Shown here: in pieces, positions 52,705 through 64,000 of the stretch
Position numbering within the stretch: position 1 is the first letter of the stretch
Layout: each line of letters opens with the position of its first letter
Assembly: GCF_943734655.1 (NCBI RefSeq)
Contig: NC_071354.1
Span: 32,826,847-32,890,846, forward strand
DNA: 64,000 bases
DNA from: Sabethes cyaneus
Taxonomy: Eukaryota > Arthropoda > Insecta > Diptera > Culicidae
Direction of reading: 5' to 3'
Position numbers and translations under genes: made by a program
Notes under the pieces: generated by a model
The model's input: the letters and a program-made list of their open reading frames with translations, nothing else
Told to the model about the DNA's origin: nothing
Database searches by the model: none

Positions 52705-55615
52705 ATAGCCTCTTATTCAGCAACTCCTATTCCTACCTCCTCGTGGTACCAGCCGGGATACGAGCAACTTTGGTGGAGATCGGGTAACCAACCCCGGTGG
52801 AAGCCAAGGTCGTATGCTGACAGGAAAGGAGGGCTCTTTCGAGCTTCGTTGGCCCTCCGGCGAAACAGGGGGTTGGTGTAGCAGGCTTTGCAAGCCGTCA
52901 CCACGAAAAATACTAAAGCATGGAACGAAGAACAAATATATTCTTACTGGAACAATCGGAATAGACCCACGCGACGAAAAAGGACTATGGATTGGAAACT
53001 CGGGACGTGGAACTGCCGATCTCTCAACTTCCAAGGGAGCACTCGAGTGCTCTCCGACGTATTGAAGAGCCGCAAGTTCGACGTAGTAGCGCTGCAGGAG
53101 GTGTGCTGGAAGAGCTCAACGTTACGTACGTTCAGAGATGGACATACCATCTACCAGAGCTGCGGCAACACACACGAGCTGGGTACAGCTTTCATAGCGA
53201 TGGGCGAGATGCGGAAACGGGTAATTGGGTGGTGGCCAATCAATCCTCGAATGTGCAGGTTGAGAATCAAGGGCCGATTCTTCAACATAAGCATCATCAA
53301 CGTGCACAGCCCTCACCTCAGAAGTACCGATGACGACAAGGATGAAATCTACGCGCAGTTGGAGAGTGAATACGACCGCTGCCCAAAACATGATATCAAG
53401 ATCGTCATAGGGGATTTCAATGCTCAGGTCGGCCAGGAGGAGGAATACAAACCGGTGATTGGAAGGTTCAGTGCACACTAGCGAACCAATGAAATGGGCC
53501 TAAGACTTATCGACTTTGCCGCCTCCAAGAATATGGCCGTACGTAGTACCTTTTCCAGCACAAAATCCATCACAAGTACACCTGGAGGTCGCCAAATCAG
53601 ACAGAATCACAGATCGACCACGTTTTGATCGACAGCCGGCACTTCTCAGACATTATCGAACTCAGATCCTATCGAAGCGCTAACGTTGACTCGGACCACT
53701 ACCTAGTGATGGTTAGGATGCGCCCAAGACTCTCCGTTGTGAACAACATTCGGTACCGACGCCAGCCTCGGTTAGATCTCGCGCGACTGAAGCAGCCAGA
53801 CGTCGCCGCAAACTACGCACATTCACTCGAAGCTGCACTGCCGGAAGAGGACGAGCTGGACGAAGCCCCTCTCGAGGACTGTTGGAACACTATCAAAACA
53901 GCCATCAGCAGTGTAGCGGACAGCTCCATCGGGCATGTGGCCCGGAATCAGCGGAACGATTGGTTTGACGATGAATGTAGGAGGGTGATGGATGAGGAGA
54001 ACGCTGCGCGGGCGGCCAATATGCGCAGTGCCACACGTCAGAACGTGGAAAGACACAAACAGAAGAAGATGCAGCGAAACCAAAACTTTCGGGAGAAAAA
54101 GCGCAACCTGGAAGAGCAGGAATATGCAGAGTTGGAGCGGCTGCATCGTTCTCAGGAAACGCGGAAGTTCTACCAGAAACTGAACGGATCCCGCAAAGGC
54201 TTTGTGCCGCGTGCCGAAATGTGTCGGGATAAGACTGGCAGTATTCTGATGGACGATCGTGAGGTGACGGATAGGTGGAAGCAGCACTTCGACGAACACC
54301 TGAATGGCGCCCATGCGGAAAACCATGGCGGCGGGGAAAGCGATTTCGACGGTGCAGCAAACGGGGAAGAGGTGCCAGCCCCAACGATAGGCAAAGTTAA
54401 GGAGGCCATCATGCAGCTAAAGAACAACAAGTCAGTTGGAAAAGATGGCATCGGAGCGGAGCTTATTAAAATGGGACCAGAGAAGCTGGCCGTTTGTCTG
54501 CACCGACTAATTGTTAGAATTTGGGATACGGAATAGCTACCGGAGGAGTGGAAAGATGGGGTTATCTGCCCGATCTACAAAAAGGGCGACAAGTTGGACT
54601 GTGAGAACTATCGAGCGATCACCGTTCTCAATGCCGCTTTCAAAGTGCTGTTCCAAATCATTTTCCGCCGTCTATCACCAATTGCGAATAGATTTGTGGG
54701 AACTTATCAAGCCGGCTTCGTCGAAGGTCGAGTGGATTGTCAAGTTCATTCGAATCACACCGAGGGCTTCGTCAAGGTGATGGTCTCTCATGCCTGCTGT
54801 TCAACATAGCGCTACAAGGTGTTATGAACCGAGCGGATATCAACACGCGGGGCACGATATTCAACAAATCTAGTCAATTCGTCTGCTTTGCCGATGACAT
54901 AGATATTATCGGCAGAACATCTGTGGCGGTGGCTGAACAGTACACCAGACTAAAGCGCGAAGCAGAAAAGATTGGGTTAAAGGTAAATACGTCTAAAACA
55001 AAGTACATGCTGGCCAGCGGAACCGAGGCCGAACGACACCGCTTGGGCAGTAGTATATTGATCGACAGCGATGAGTTTGAGGGAGTCGATGAATTTGTCT
55101 ACCTTGGCTCACTGGTAACGGTGGACAATGATACCAGCCGTGAGATTCGGAGGCGTATTATCAGCGGAAGTCGTGCTTACTATGGGCTCCACAAACAATT
55201 GCGGTCGAGCAGACTAAGTCCCCGTACAAAGTGCACCCTGTACAAGACGCTTATTAGACCGGTTGTTCTCTAGGGGCATGAAACATGGACAATCCTCGAG
55301 GAGGACCTGCGAGTGCCCGGAGTCTTCGAACGACGAGTGCTAAGAACAATCTTCGGCGGCGTACAGGAGAACGGAGTATGGAGGCGGAGGATGAACCATG
55401 AACTCGCACAGCTCTATGGCGAACCCAGTATCCAGAAGGTAGCTAAAGCTGGACGGATACAATGGGCAGGGCATGTTGCAAGAGTGCCGGACAACTACCC
55501 TGCAAAGATGGTGTTCGCCTCAAATCCGGTAGGAACAAGACGACCAGGAGCGCAGCGAGCAAGATGGTTAAACCAGGTGGAGCGAGATCTGGCGGAGAGT
55601 ACTCGGTGTTTTAAA
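52705..55615 (+). mobile_element. RTE-type (JAM1-like) non-LTR retrotransposon, near full length but broken
   Basis: The leader starts about 52705 (shared with 4595-4760), followed by ORF2 from about 52987. It is inserted in opposite orientation inside the BEL/Pao remnant. The 3' end lies near 55610-55700, and a short AT-rich tail runs into BEL sequence at about 55715. No target duplication could be defined. The coding part has three stops, one frameshift and one internal deletion (see the ORF entry). Confidence 0.85.
52987..55610 (+). pseudogene. RTE ORF2: apurinic-type endonuclease and reverse transcriptase, inactivated
   Basis: The endonuclease reads KLGTWNCRSLN (first motif), VVALQEVCWK (catalytic Glu), IVIGDFNAQVG (Asp and Asn), then QIDHVLIDSRHFS and ANVDSDHYLV (SDH). 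A TAG at 53479-53481 and a frameshift near 53545 interrupt it. The pre-RT region and RT motif 1 (NNKSVGKDGIGAELIK) end at TAG 54534-54536. PEEWKDGVICPIYKKGDK, ENYRAITVLNAAFKV and YQAGFVEGR follow. An internal deletion near 54735 then removes RT motif A (FKAAYD type), and sequence resumes at SFESHRGLRQGDGLSCLLFN and FVCFADDIDIIGR (FADD). TAG 55271-55273 precedes GHETWTILEEDLR, and the C-terminus keeps RIQWAGHVARVPD and GAQRARWLNQVERDL. The final ENW...VE residues are missing. Confidence 0.88.
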
Positions 55616-55714
55616 TATCTACTTAATAACAAAATGTGTTATCAATGTATCTCCATATTTATCCAAGAACAAAATATAGTATTATACTTTAGTTTGATAT
55701 AGTTTTGATATTAT

Positions 55715-57250
55715 TTTGCTCTTCGCTCCTGCTCGGGCAGTAACGCACATTGACCGTGTAAATGTGATACTTGTGAACGGATGCCCCAGCACAGCACAAG
55801 TCGAGAGATTGAGAGCGAATTCAGCGGTGCAAACTTGGTCTTCGACTCGACAATCGAGGCGGCCTTGATCGGTTTCCAAGCCGAAGAAGAATACAGGTGA
55901 ATTTGTAGCAGAGCGAAGCCATTGAGAATAGTGGTAATAGCATCTCGGAATGCGGAGTTGGTCCAATTACTGAAGAGAATCTGCCCAAAGTCGCCAACAT
56001 TCAATGATGTCGTGCGGAATTTCTTAGTACTTTGACCCTGCGTCTGACTTCCAGAGCTCCTGGAAAAACACTTTTTCTTCCGTGCACCATGAAGAAAGCG
56101 ATAAGACCGACTAGGTCAAACAGAGTCATGACTACCCTAGCAACCTCTCGCTTAGTAAGAACGTGATCATTCTTTAGAATGCTTAACAGATCGTCACCCA
56201 TACGAAGGCATACATCCTCGTCTGTGAACCACTTCAGTCGCAACACCGATTCAGATTTCCCTACGTTCTAGCACAGGTTTTTCGAATCCCTTTCTGTTAC
56301 CTAGTCAATTCCATACAGGACTTTATACTTATTGGACAGGAATTGATTTCGTTCACCAATTGAATCGCCTCCTCGGTCGTCTCGGCTGTTCATGTAGCCA
56401 TCAATATAATGTTTGTTCGTTGTGGCTCCTAGAGGAAACACAATTTCGGGATTTCTAGTAGAAACGACACAAGTGTAACCAGAATTTGCAAAAGCTATAA
56501 CAACTTTATGACCACTGTGTTAGTAGGGTCGCATATTTGCTTGCAAACTTAGCCGCATTGAGGTGTTTGGGGTGCTGTGCTGACGCTGGAGAACAGAACG
56601 ACCCGAAGGTGGCGACGCTCATGACGTAAACTCGTGGAATGTCTGTTGGATTATCACGGAGCACGAAGCGCTGCGATTGGCAATCGGGAGAACGTATTTA
56701 TAACCGATATAACATTACGTCGGCACTTACCGCCGTATTGGAAGCGGAGCGAGAAGATCAGCCCCCTTATAGATCTTCGAGTTGAAAGACACGTTACCCG
56801 CCTTGGCCGCCGCATCCCAGATTAGCCGAACTTTTCCGGGCTTTTTTGAGCTAGTGGCCACGTTAAACGAAGCTGGCGTCAACACGGTTTTGCAACTCTG
56901 GCTCCTGCTGAAGCTGATGCTCTAGCGACTGCCTTGGCGTGGTTCGACGACTTCAGTATCTTCGAGTGGAAAATAGTCACGAAGTGGTTCATTTAGTGCA
57001 CGATCAGGATCGGCAACCGTCTCGATCTGGAAACTGACTATTGCAGACTGATTCGAGTTGGGCATAGAATGTAACGGGACTACTTCTGGCAGCTTCAGAG
57101 GACTGTGCGTTGTCTTGATCAATGGGTAACTTGGAACTCGTAGTCTTCGAGTGGGAGAGCCCGCAAATACGGGAAACAATTCACCAAGTCCCGGAAGTTC
57201 AAGCTTTACATGGACAGAACAAGACGGCTAACCGTACGTGCATTGGACAG
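55715..57250 (-). pseudogene. BEL/Pao retrotransposon, reverse transcriptase part
   Basis: The minus strand carries a pre-RT part (FPLEDTEVVEPRQGSR), then KPGKVRLIWDAAAKAGNVSF followed by NSKIYKGADLLAPLPI at about 56850-56745. This is the signature RT entry of BEL/Pao (WDAAAK...SLN...GPDLL style). Further down come TEEAIQLVNEI-like residues, then WFTDEDVCLRMGDDLLSIL and TKREVARVVMTLFDLVGLIA (56230-56080), and finally SKTKFAPLNSLSISRLVL near 55830, the start of RNase H. The YxDD site is degraded (HYIDGYMNS), and there are several stops and frameshifts. It ends where the RTE element begins. The rest of RNase H and the integrase core are missing between this part and 52690. Confidence 0.8.
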
Positions 57251-58110
57251 AGTGTAGCGGAAAGCTGTACATATTGAGCATTCGGTTTAATTCGTGTTAC
57301 ATTTCTAGTCCACTTTAGGGTTAGAGTTGTAGGTTTGTCACTAACACCAAGTGACCTGGCAACTGATTCATTACAAGCATGTTGGATGAGCCTTCGTTAG
57401 TGAAGGTGTGGATAGTTTAGGATTTGTTGATGCCACGTAGGATGACCGGAAGAATACGGAAAAGTGAACACTGCAAGTCCCCGGAAGTCACGTGGCTAGA
57501 AAATCCATTCGTTCGCCGTGACCAACCCGGACGTAAACGCGCCGAATGTATCGAGTATCACTATATGATGCCGATTCCTGAAAGCTGCCTAGTCGAGTCA
57601 CATTGAACCTGGGAACTTCACATGACTGCACCAAGGGGTCCTTTCATGATAGCTTCTTTATCTTCCTCCACACTCTTTCTCCCTCCTATCTTTCTCTCTG
57701 CTTTTTTCTTTCTCTCACTTCATAATTCATTTTCTCTCATCCTCTCGCTCTCTGTCTGTCTCATAATGCAATACAAACACACTTTTTCCTCATATGAAAA
57801 TGGGTGACATGCCGTCGAAAATCGTTAACATTTCAAGCATAAATCAGCATAAAAAAATAATGTCGTCGTGAAATTTTCAACATCCAAAGATCAAAAGTCG
57901 TTTAACAAAGTTTTAGAGTCTTTCGTCACCGTTTTGCAAATGTTGCAAAACAGCATTTTTCAAATTATATTATATTTCCTTCGTTGATTACGGAGAACAT
58001 TTTCATACAGAGAGTTTTGTTCCACGTTACTTAGTTCAAGAGCTTTTTTTTAAATAGGCGATATCCAAGAAAATCAGAAGACTTCCTTTAAAATTTTATG
58101 AGAAACCCCT
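57251..58110. other. BEL upstream or unique non-coding DNA
   Basis: A pyrimidine-rich TCTCTC tract lies at 57655-57755. A primer-binding site or LTR could not be identified. Confidence 0.35.
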
Positions 58111-58760
58111 ATTTATTCCACCTGGTGGTGAAAAGGGAACCTTTGTCATACCATTTTATTTGTTATTTGAGATAGAAATCACTCCTACTGACAGATCAAA
58201 TTTGCAGTTTCATTTTTCCGGCTGCGAGAGGATTTTTGCACTTTGGTACCAGCTAATAATTTTATTTGCATATAAAACATGGATAGAAGGCACAGTTTTT
58301 TTACTGGATAAAATTTCCTTTGTTTTGGATAGTTTTTTTCGTGTGATTGAAAAAATTCTGGCAATAATATTTCAATTGCATTAGCATTTTGTTTTGAAGA
58401 CGAATAAATTTTTTGAAAAATTATTCATTCTCATTTTTATTATTACGCTTCGTGTGATTCATGATATGAAGAGCGTGTTGTTAAATTTATTGCTTATTGC
58501 TTATTACTTTTTGCTGAAACCGGAATGTTCTTTTCGGTCCGTGGTTGATTTTGTTGTGAAGCGGAAGAGTGTGTATATTTTTTTATTGGTGGAAATATAC
58601 CTAAAAATATGATGGGGAGTAATTACCTTTTTCCTGCTAAATGGAATAGATTTTATTTGCATTTTAGCAGAGCATGTTTTGAGTTTGGTGGTGTCTTCAT
58701 GAATCAATTTTATGAATGTACTACTAATCACCTACCTAATAAAGCAAGCTAAAATGGATT
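58111..58760. repeat. AT-rich dispersed repeat family C copy and flank
   Basis: 58115-58175 is the reverse complement of 34850-34910. The rest is AT-rich with short hydrophobic frames that show no domain. Confidence 0.5.
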
Positions 58761-61303
58761 GACAAAAATAAAATATTGGCCCTGACCATTCGTTGTTGAG
58801 ATTTATCTTTGGTGGCACTTCTGTATTCAAACTGCTACAAGACTTGTTCTTATTCTTCTAATATAAAAAGTAGAAGGGTGGAAAGCATGTCAGCAAAATC
58901 GTCAGACTCGCTTAAAGTCAAGCTACCTATATTTTAGCTTTTCCTTATTAGATCTCTGTTGAGTCAATGTAAGTGTAAATGTAATGTAAAATGTAAGTGC
59001 TATATAGCTAGAATAACATTGTTAAGTATCAGAGATGACATTAACACAACGTTCATTCAATGTGAGTCGAAAAACGGAGACAAACCAATCATAAACCATA
59101 ACGAATCCTAAATTTTCAGAAAATAAAATCCGCCATATGTCACAGAGATCTTAATGATCCGTATAAATCTGTTGCAAGGTAATTTCTCATTTTTCAAACG
59201 TCACTCTAATTACCGACGAATGATCACGAATGGTACACCAATTAACCTTGTCCCGCCAACGAGCGGCGACAACGGGGTCTCGTGCCAGGCCGAATGTGTC
59301 ACCTCAGGCCCGGCAGATGCTGACGATCGTCCACGCTGTCAATCACCGTTTGTTGGATGCTGTCACATCTATTCTCGTGCCGACGACATTCAGATCATAA
59401 TTTCGTACTTCATCACTGCTGACATGCCTGACGGGCAGGTAACGCTGGCACACCTCGCTCCATCCCGTCACACGCCCCAACCCAACCTTTTGCCCCAGCA
59501 TCATTTTTGAGATCATCTTTTCGGTGGTTGACTGGCAAGCGACAATTTTCCACGCCTGACTGCAGCACGTTTATAGCTTCTAATTTTCATGCGATACTCC
59601 TGCCAATAATATTTTTAGTGTGCTTCAAATGAAACTGTCTCGTGGTAAATTGGTTGATGGATAATTTAATAAGCGTTCTAAAAATTCGTGCCAATGGACT
59701 TTAAAAGGATAACGGCAAAAATTATATATCCATATCCATAATTACATTCGACCCAACCGCAACAAAAAAGAACACCTTAGTTTCACTTCACATTCGACAA
59801 CACTTAATTCGCGACCCACCTTTGAAAACCGTAATTTACCTTACCCTGTGCCTTCCAACGGGACCACCCGAAAAGGGTTAACCACAGGCGCAGGATGTGC
59901 TCTAAAATTTAATTTGGCTCCAGGTAATCTCCGCTAAATCTGGCCTCGCGTTGTCACGCTCTACAAAGGTTCACCCCCGGTGTGTATGCGTACGTGTGCA
60001 TGCTTGTGTGTGTGTGAAAGTGTGCCCGGTTTTATAGAGCCACATGGCCGACCGGTTGAGCTCACATGACCAATGCAACCGGAAAGTGGCAATTTCGACT
60101 TACATGCACGCACGGCCATCGTCGTCGTGTCCGTCCGGTGCCAACGGCCCACTCTTTATGGCTACTCCCCGTGGAATTACACTGGGATAAATTACCATTT
60201 AAAGTTTTGCGATGCTAAAAAAATATTTAAAAAAATATTTCGCCTTTAAATTATTTTATATGAGAAAACAAATTCATAAAACTGATCCGAAATTATTAGT
60301 TTTTTTTGCACCTATCTCGAAACTGACATAATTCTACTCAGTCAACTCATGTGGGTTGATATTTGAAATGTCAACCGATTGCGTGTGAGTGTCTCTGACT
60401 TTCCCAGAACAGAGCAGAAAATCCCACAGTGTACACGCGCGTAACCTTTTTCCGATTTAACTCAAGCTCCGTCAGGTATAGTTAGAAGCGATGCAACTGG
60501 ACTGACCGGGGGACCTGCTGGTCCTGAAACTGGACCTGGTCGACAGATGGTCCCGCCGGGGCCAGTGCGCCACAGTTTCATTATCGTTTTCCCACGAGCA
60601 ATCACAAAAGAAAGTCGTTTAATTCGAGTTGACACCCGTACCGGTCGGGTCCGCTTATCTCTCGCGTGGAGGCGTAAAATGTCATCGCGAAAAAGAATCT
60701 AATCACAGCACACAGCCAGCCAGCGGGTCACCATAGTGACGGGTGAGGTTTTCCCCGTGATGCGGTCCAGTTCCGGTTCGGTCAGTGGGCAGTAGCCATA
60801 GGGATGTGAGGAGGCGATTGTGTGTGTGCGTGTGTTTCTGGGTAAAGTAACATTGATGCTGGAAAATACTGCTTTTATGCTGTTGTAAATGATACAAAGC
60901 CAGCTCTGTTTGCGGAACAGCTTTGGACATTTTCAAAGCTTAGTCAAAGGATTGTTGAACGTGTTGTGTTATTATTTGAATAACAAACAGTAACCCGTAG
61001 CAACGCTAAGCTTGCGGGACAGGACAGGTTGAACGGCCGGATACGGATACGCAGTAGTTTTGAAGTAACATTTTTATTTGCTAGATCTTCAAGCAAACTA
61101 AACATGTTATTCTAATAACTTAATTTGCTCGAATTCCGACATTGTCAATTATCCGATAACCTAAAGTTAATTTTTGAAACGTCTCATCAGACTACGGAAG
61201 TGGAATGAAAGAAAAACCGGAACTATTTTCACAATAAAAATTCTTTCATTCAATTATCAGATGAAAATTTTACGTGCGGAAAAGTTTTTCTTTTGATATA
61301 TTG
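58761..61303. other. unique non-coding DNA, partly GC-richer
   Basis: The 118-codon plus frame at 59154-59510 and others show no recognisable domain. Short GT runs occur near 60003 and 60821. No gene can be supported. Confidence 0.4.
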
Positions 61304-61326
61304 TCGTTCAACTTTATTTTATTCAT
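61304..61326. repeat. 23-bp direct repeat (target duplication), left
   Basis: TCGTTCAACTTTATTTTATT plus CAT occurs identically at 61774-61796. Confidence 0.8.
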
Positions 61327-61773
61327 AGTATAGCATAGCATAGCATAGCATAGCATAGACAACCGTACACACCATAGGTGGCTGATATTGTGTACCCGTA
61401 AGTACACACATACACCTGGCCATGTCCTTACGATTGTAGAAATACAGTACGTTAGTTGAATACCTACTTTAAGAGGATGCGCAAAAACTCACGCAATTTT
61501 CATAGGTGTTCATGTACCCAATAATATATGATTGGAATATAATATGAATATATAAGTGTAAAAATAAAATTAAATGGAGCATATACAGGCAAAAATAGAA
61601 CAATCTCACCAGCAATCCGTCGAATAATTGCGTCTTTGAGTTTCCATTAGTGTATCTAATATCCAATAATTAATTAAATTTTCCAGGAGCAGTCAGGAAC
61701 TACGCAGTATCGCACCGGGTATCGCCGCGTGGAGGCGCTAGGTAGGGGCTTGAAATGGCAAGAGCTCATACCC
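61327..61773 (-). mobile_element. 447-bp retroposed insertion with pentameric CTATG tail
   Basis: It is bordered by perfect 23-bp direct repeats. Read on the minus strand it begins GAGGGTATGAGCTCTTGCCA at 61773 and ends in about six CTATG units (plus-strand CATAG, 61327-61357). A long target duplication plus a short-repeat tail is the signature of LINE-mediated target-primed insertion. I see neither box A/box B nor coding motifs, so it is either a 5'-truncated LINE 3' end or a SINE whose promoter I cannot recognise. Confidence 0.75.
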
Positions 61774-61796
61774 TCGTTCAACTTTATTTTATTCAT
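61774..61796. repeat. 23-bp direct repeat (target duplication), right
   Basis: Identical to 61304-61326. Confidence 0.8.
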
Positions 61797-61841
61797 GCTC
61801 ATTAAAAAGAATTCTATGTTTCATTACATATCAGCATTCGT

Positions 61842-62060
61842 GGTACGATGCTGATCTCACAAGCCAGTCGTCGTATGTTCGAATCTCAGATAGGCGGTGC
61901 TGCTAGATAGAGTTAGTAGGATTGTTTCACTAGCCCCGTAACTGTCCTGTACTATAATAGCCGGCTGTGAAGTCTGTCGATAAAGAAGGGTCAAGTCTGA
62001 GAAAAGACGTTTAAGCCTTTGGCCTTTAAGGCTTTGCCCACATATCAGCATTTTATCATG
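61842..62060 (+). mobile_element. tRNA-derived SINE copy 3 (different family)
   Basis: ACGATGCTGATCTCACAAGC, then CGTATGTTCGAATCTCAG (box B at about 61877), lead into a non-tRNA body: GTTAGTAGGATTGTTTCACT, CCCCGTAACTGTCCTGTACT and GGCTGTGAAGTCTGTCGATA, with GGCTTTGCCC at the end. The body and its TTTGC-type end resemble a SINE family widespread in Aedes (from general knowledge, not searched). Confidence 0.6.
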
Positions 62061-62309
62061 CCATAACATTTTTACTAGTACAAATATTAGAGACCGAAGA
62101 GGTCTACCAGTAAATATTACTCAAAAGAGTCTCATTTGAAACCGTGAAAATGTGTGAATTTTTTTTTATTAGTGCAATTCTTCTCACAAACCTAAGAGTT
62201 TCAATTGTCAAGTGAAATGGTAAAATTCCACAATTTAACTTAAATTTGTACCTCAAGATAAATGATCACGAACATATGATATGACCGCTGAACATTTGAT
62301 CGAATGAAG
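62061..62309. other. non-coding, no recognised feature
   Basis: AT-rich spacer before the minisatellite. Confidence 0.3.
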
Positions 62310-64000
62310 GTCCGAATTTAATTCCGATTCCAATCACCGTTCCAATCTTCATTCCAATTTCCGTTCCAACCTACGTTCCAGTCCCCGTTCGAATCCCCGT
62401 TCCATCCTGTTCCATTCTCCGTTCCAATCTCCGTTCCAATCCCCGTTTCAATCACCGTTCCAATTCCCTTTTCAATCTCCATTGTAATCCCCGTTCGAAT
62501 CCCCGTTTTAATCCCCATTCCAATTCCCATTCTAGTCCCCGTTTTAATCCTCGTTAGAAACCACGTTCCAATCCCCGTTTCAACCCCTTTCCAATCTCCG
62601 TTCCAAACCCCGTTTGAGTCCCCGTTCCAATCATCGTTCTAATCCCCGTTCCAATTTCCGTTACAATTCCCGTTTCAATCCCTATTCCAATCTCGTTTTC
62701 AATCTCCATTCTAATTCCCGTTCTAAACTACGTTCCAATCTCCGTTCCACTCCCCATTTCATCCCGTTCCATTCTTCGTTCCAATTTCCGTTTGAATCCC
62801 CGTTCCTATCCCAGTTCCAATCCCCATTCAAATCCCCGTTCTAATCTCCGTTTTAATCCTTGCTCCAAACCGCGTTCCAATCCCCGATTCAATCCCCGTT
62901 CCAATCCCCGTTCCAATCTCCGTTCCAATCCCCGTTTCAATCACCGTTCCAATTCCCTTTTCAATCTCCATTCTAATCCCCCTTCGAATCCCCATTCCAA
63001 ACTACGTTCTAATCCCCGTTCTAATCCCCGTTTTAATTCCAATTCCAATCCCCATTCTAGTCCCCGTTTTAATCCCTGTTCGCAACCACATTCCAATCCC
63101 TGTTTCAATCCCCTTTCCAATCTCCGTTCCAAACCCCGTTTGAATCCCCGTTCCAATCCTCGTTCTAATCCCCGTTCCAATATCCGTTCCAATTCCCGTT
63201 TCAATCCATGATCCAATCTCGTTTTCAATCTCCATTCTAATCCCTGGTCTAAATTACGTTCCAATCCCAGTTCCAATCTGCATTTCAATCCCCATTCCAA
63301 TCTCCGTTCTAATCTCCGTTCCAATCCCCATTCCTATCTCCGTTCCAATTCACATTTCATCCCGTTCCATTCTCAGTTCCAATTCCCGTTTTAATCCCTG
63401 TTCGAAGCCACGTTCCAATTCCGGTTCAATTCCTTTTTCAATCTCCATTATAATAGCCGTTCCAATCCCCATTCCAGTTCCAATCACCGTTCCAGTCATC
63501 GTTCCAATTTCCTCCAATCCCAATACCAATCACCTTTCCCATCTTCGTTTCAATCCCCGTATCAATCTCCGTTTCAATCCCCGTTCCAATCCCCTTTTCA
63601 ATCTCCATTCTAATAGCCGTTCCAATCCCCATTCCAGTCCCCGTTCAAATCCCCGAATCTCCGTTCCAGTCATCGTTCCAATTCACTCCAATTCCAATAC
63701 CAATCACCGTTCCCATCTTCGTTCCAATCCCCGTTCCAATACCCGTTCCAATTCCCATTTAAATCCCCGTTCCAATCCCCGTTTTGATCCCTGTTCTAAG
63801 CCACATTCCAATCCCCATTCCAGTCCCCGTTCCAATCCCCGAATCTTCGTTCCAATCACCGTTCCAGTCATCGTTCCAATTCACTCCGATCCCAATAACA
63901 ATCATCGTTCTCATCTTCCTTCCAATCCCCGTTTCAATTCCCGTTCCAATTCTTGTTCCAATCTCCGTTCCAATTCCCGTTTCAATCCTCGCTGCAATTC
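62310..64000. repeat. 12-bp minisatellite (CCAATCCCCGTT), running off the window
   Basis: More than 130 degenerate copies of a 12-bp unit, consensus CCAATCCCCGTT with CGTTCCAATCTC and CGTTCTAATCCC variants. The unit keeps reading frames open for long stretches (Asn-Pro-Arg-Ser on plus, Gly-Ile-Gly-Thr on minus), which are artefacts. Irregular words such as CATCCCGTTCCATTCT recur near 62401, 62761 and 63358, suggesting a higher-order period of about 360 bp or more. Confidence 0.9.

Noticed and set aside
57600..57800. BEL/Pao 5' LTR
   Set aside because: The pyrimidine-rich tract resembles 50420-50500 only in composition. No matching direct-repeat ends or primer-binding site was found.
62614..63632. 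Asn-Pro-Arg-Ser and Gly-Ile-Gly-Thr repeat proteins
   Set aside because: A 12-bp minisatellite is a multiple of three, so frames stay open. There are no start, end or codon-use signs of a gene.
62310..64000. CRISPR array
   Set aside because: The repeats are contiguous 12-mers without spacers, in a eukaryotic context.

Overview
The window looks like nuclear DNA of an insect with a large, transposon-rich genome, most likely a culicine mosquito of the Aedes type. This is inference. It rests on AT-rich non-coding DNA packed with broken non-LTR elements (LOA, RTE/JAM1-like and CR1-like), BEL/Pao, Tc1/mariner, a Penelope-like element and tRNA-derived SINEs, on many TA- or TTAA-flanked hairpin MITEs, and on one split host exon with a metazoan 5' splice site. 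There is no bacterial-style gene organisation.

Only one likely functional host coding segment was found: the first coding exon of a syntrophin-like gene on the minus strand (44530-44738), ending at a GTAAGT donor. Its intron runs toward lower coordinates, so much of 1-44.5 kb may be syntrophin intron 1. A frameshifted histone H2A copy (440-795, minus) is a pseudogene.

Layout. 0-9.5 kb: H2A pseudogene, decayed RTE and mariner remnants, a SINE and a degenerate tandem repeat. 9.5-13.2 kb: a purine-rich, higher-order satellite-like block split by an 836-bp TA-flanked element. 15.7-16.6 kb: a pyrimidine-rich degenerate repeat, followed by a 5'-truncated LOA-type retrotransposon (16.65-19.62 kb) with an open RT-RNase H frame. 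21.7-26.2 kb: hairpin MITEs, including a 1.4-kb hAT-like palindromic element. 29.3-36.5 kb: an RTE fragment, a roughly 480-bp GT microsatellite, a CR1-like element, hairpins and a SINE. 37-38.7 kb: the reverse-oriented relative of the 15.7-kb repeat. 40.8-42.8 kb: a 2-kb TTAA-flanked foldback element with internal 150-bp tandem repeats. 44.5 kb: the syntrophin exon. 46.5-49.8 kb: a Penelope-like cluster. 50.7-57.3 kb: a mariner next to a BEL/Pao element that is itself split by an RTE element. 57-62.3 kb: mostly unique DNA plus a 447-bp insertion with a 23-bp target duplication and a SINE. 62.3-64 kb: a 12-bp minisatellite running off the window.

The most interesting system is the Penelope-like cluster. 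A 5'-truncated element (47448-49828, 13-bp target duplication) keeps an RT YVDD motif, a GIY-YIG endonuclease and a 3' terminal segment containing a 114-nt GT...AG insert. A neighbouring palindrome (46522-46942, 16-bp flanking repeat) carries two inverted copies of the same terminal segment, both lacking precisely that insert. That is the pattern expected for a spliced intron. The intron-containing copy is further interrupted by a 1044-bp TA-flanked DNA element.
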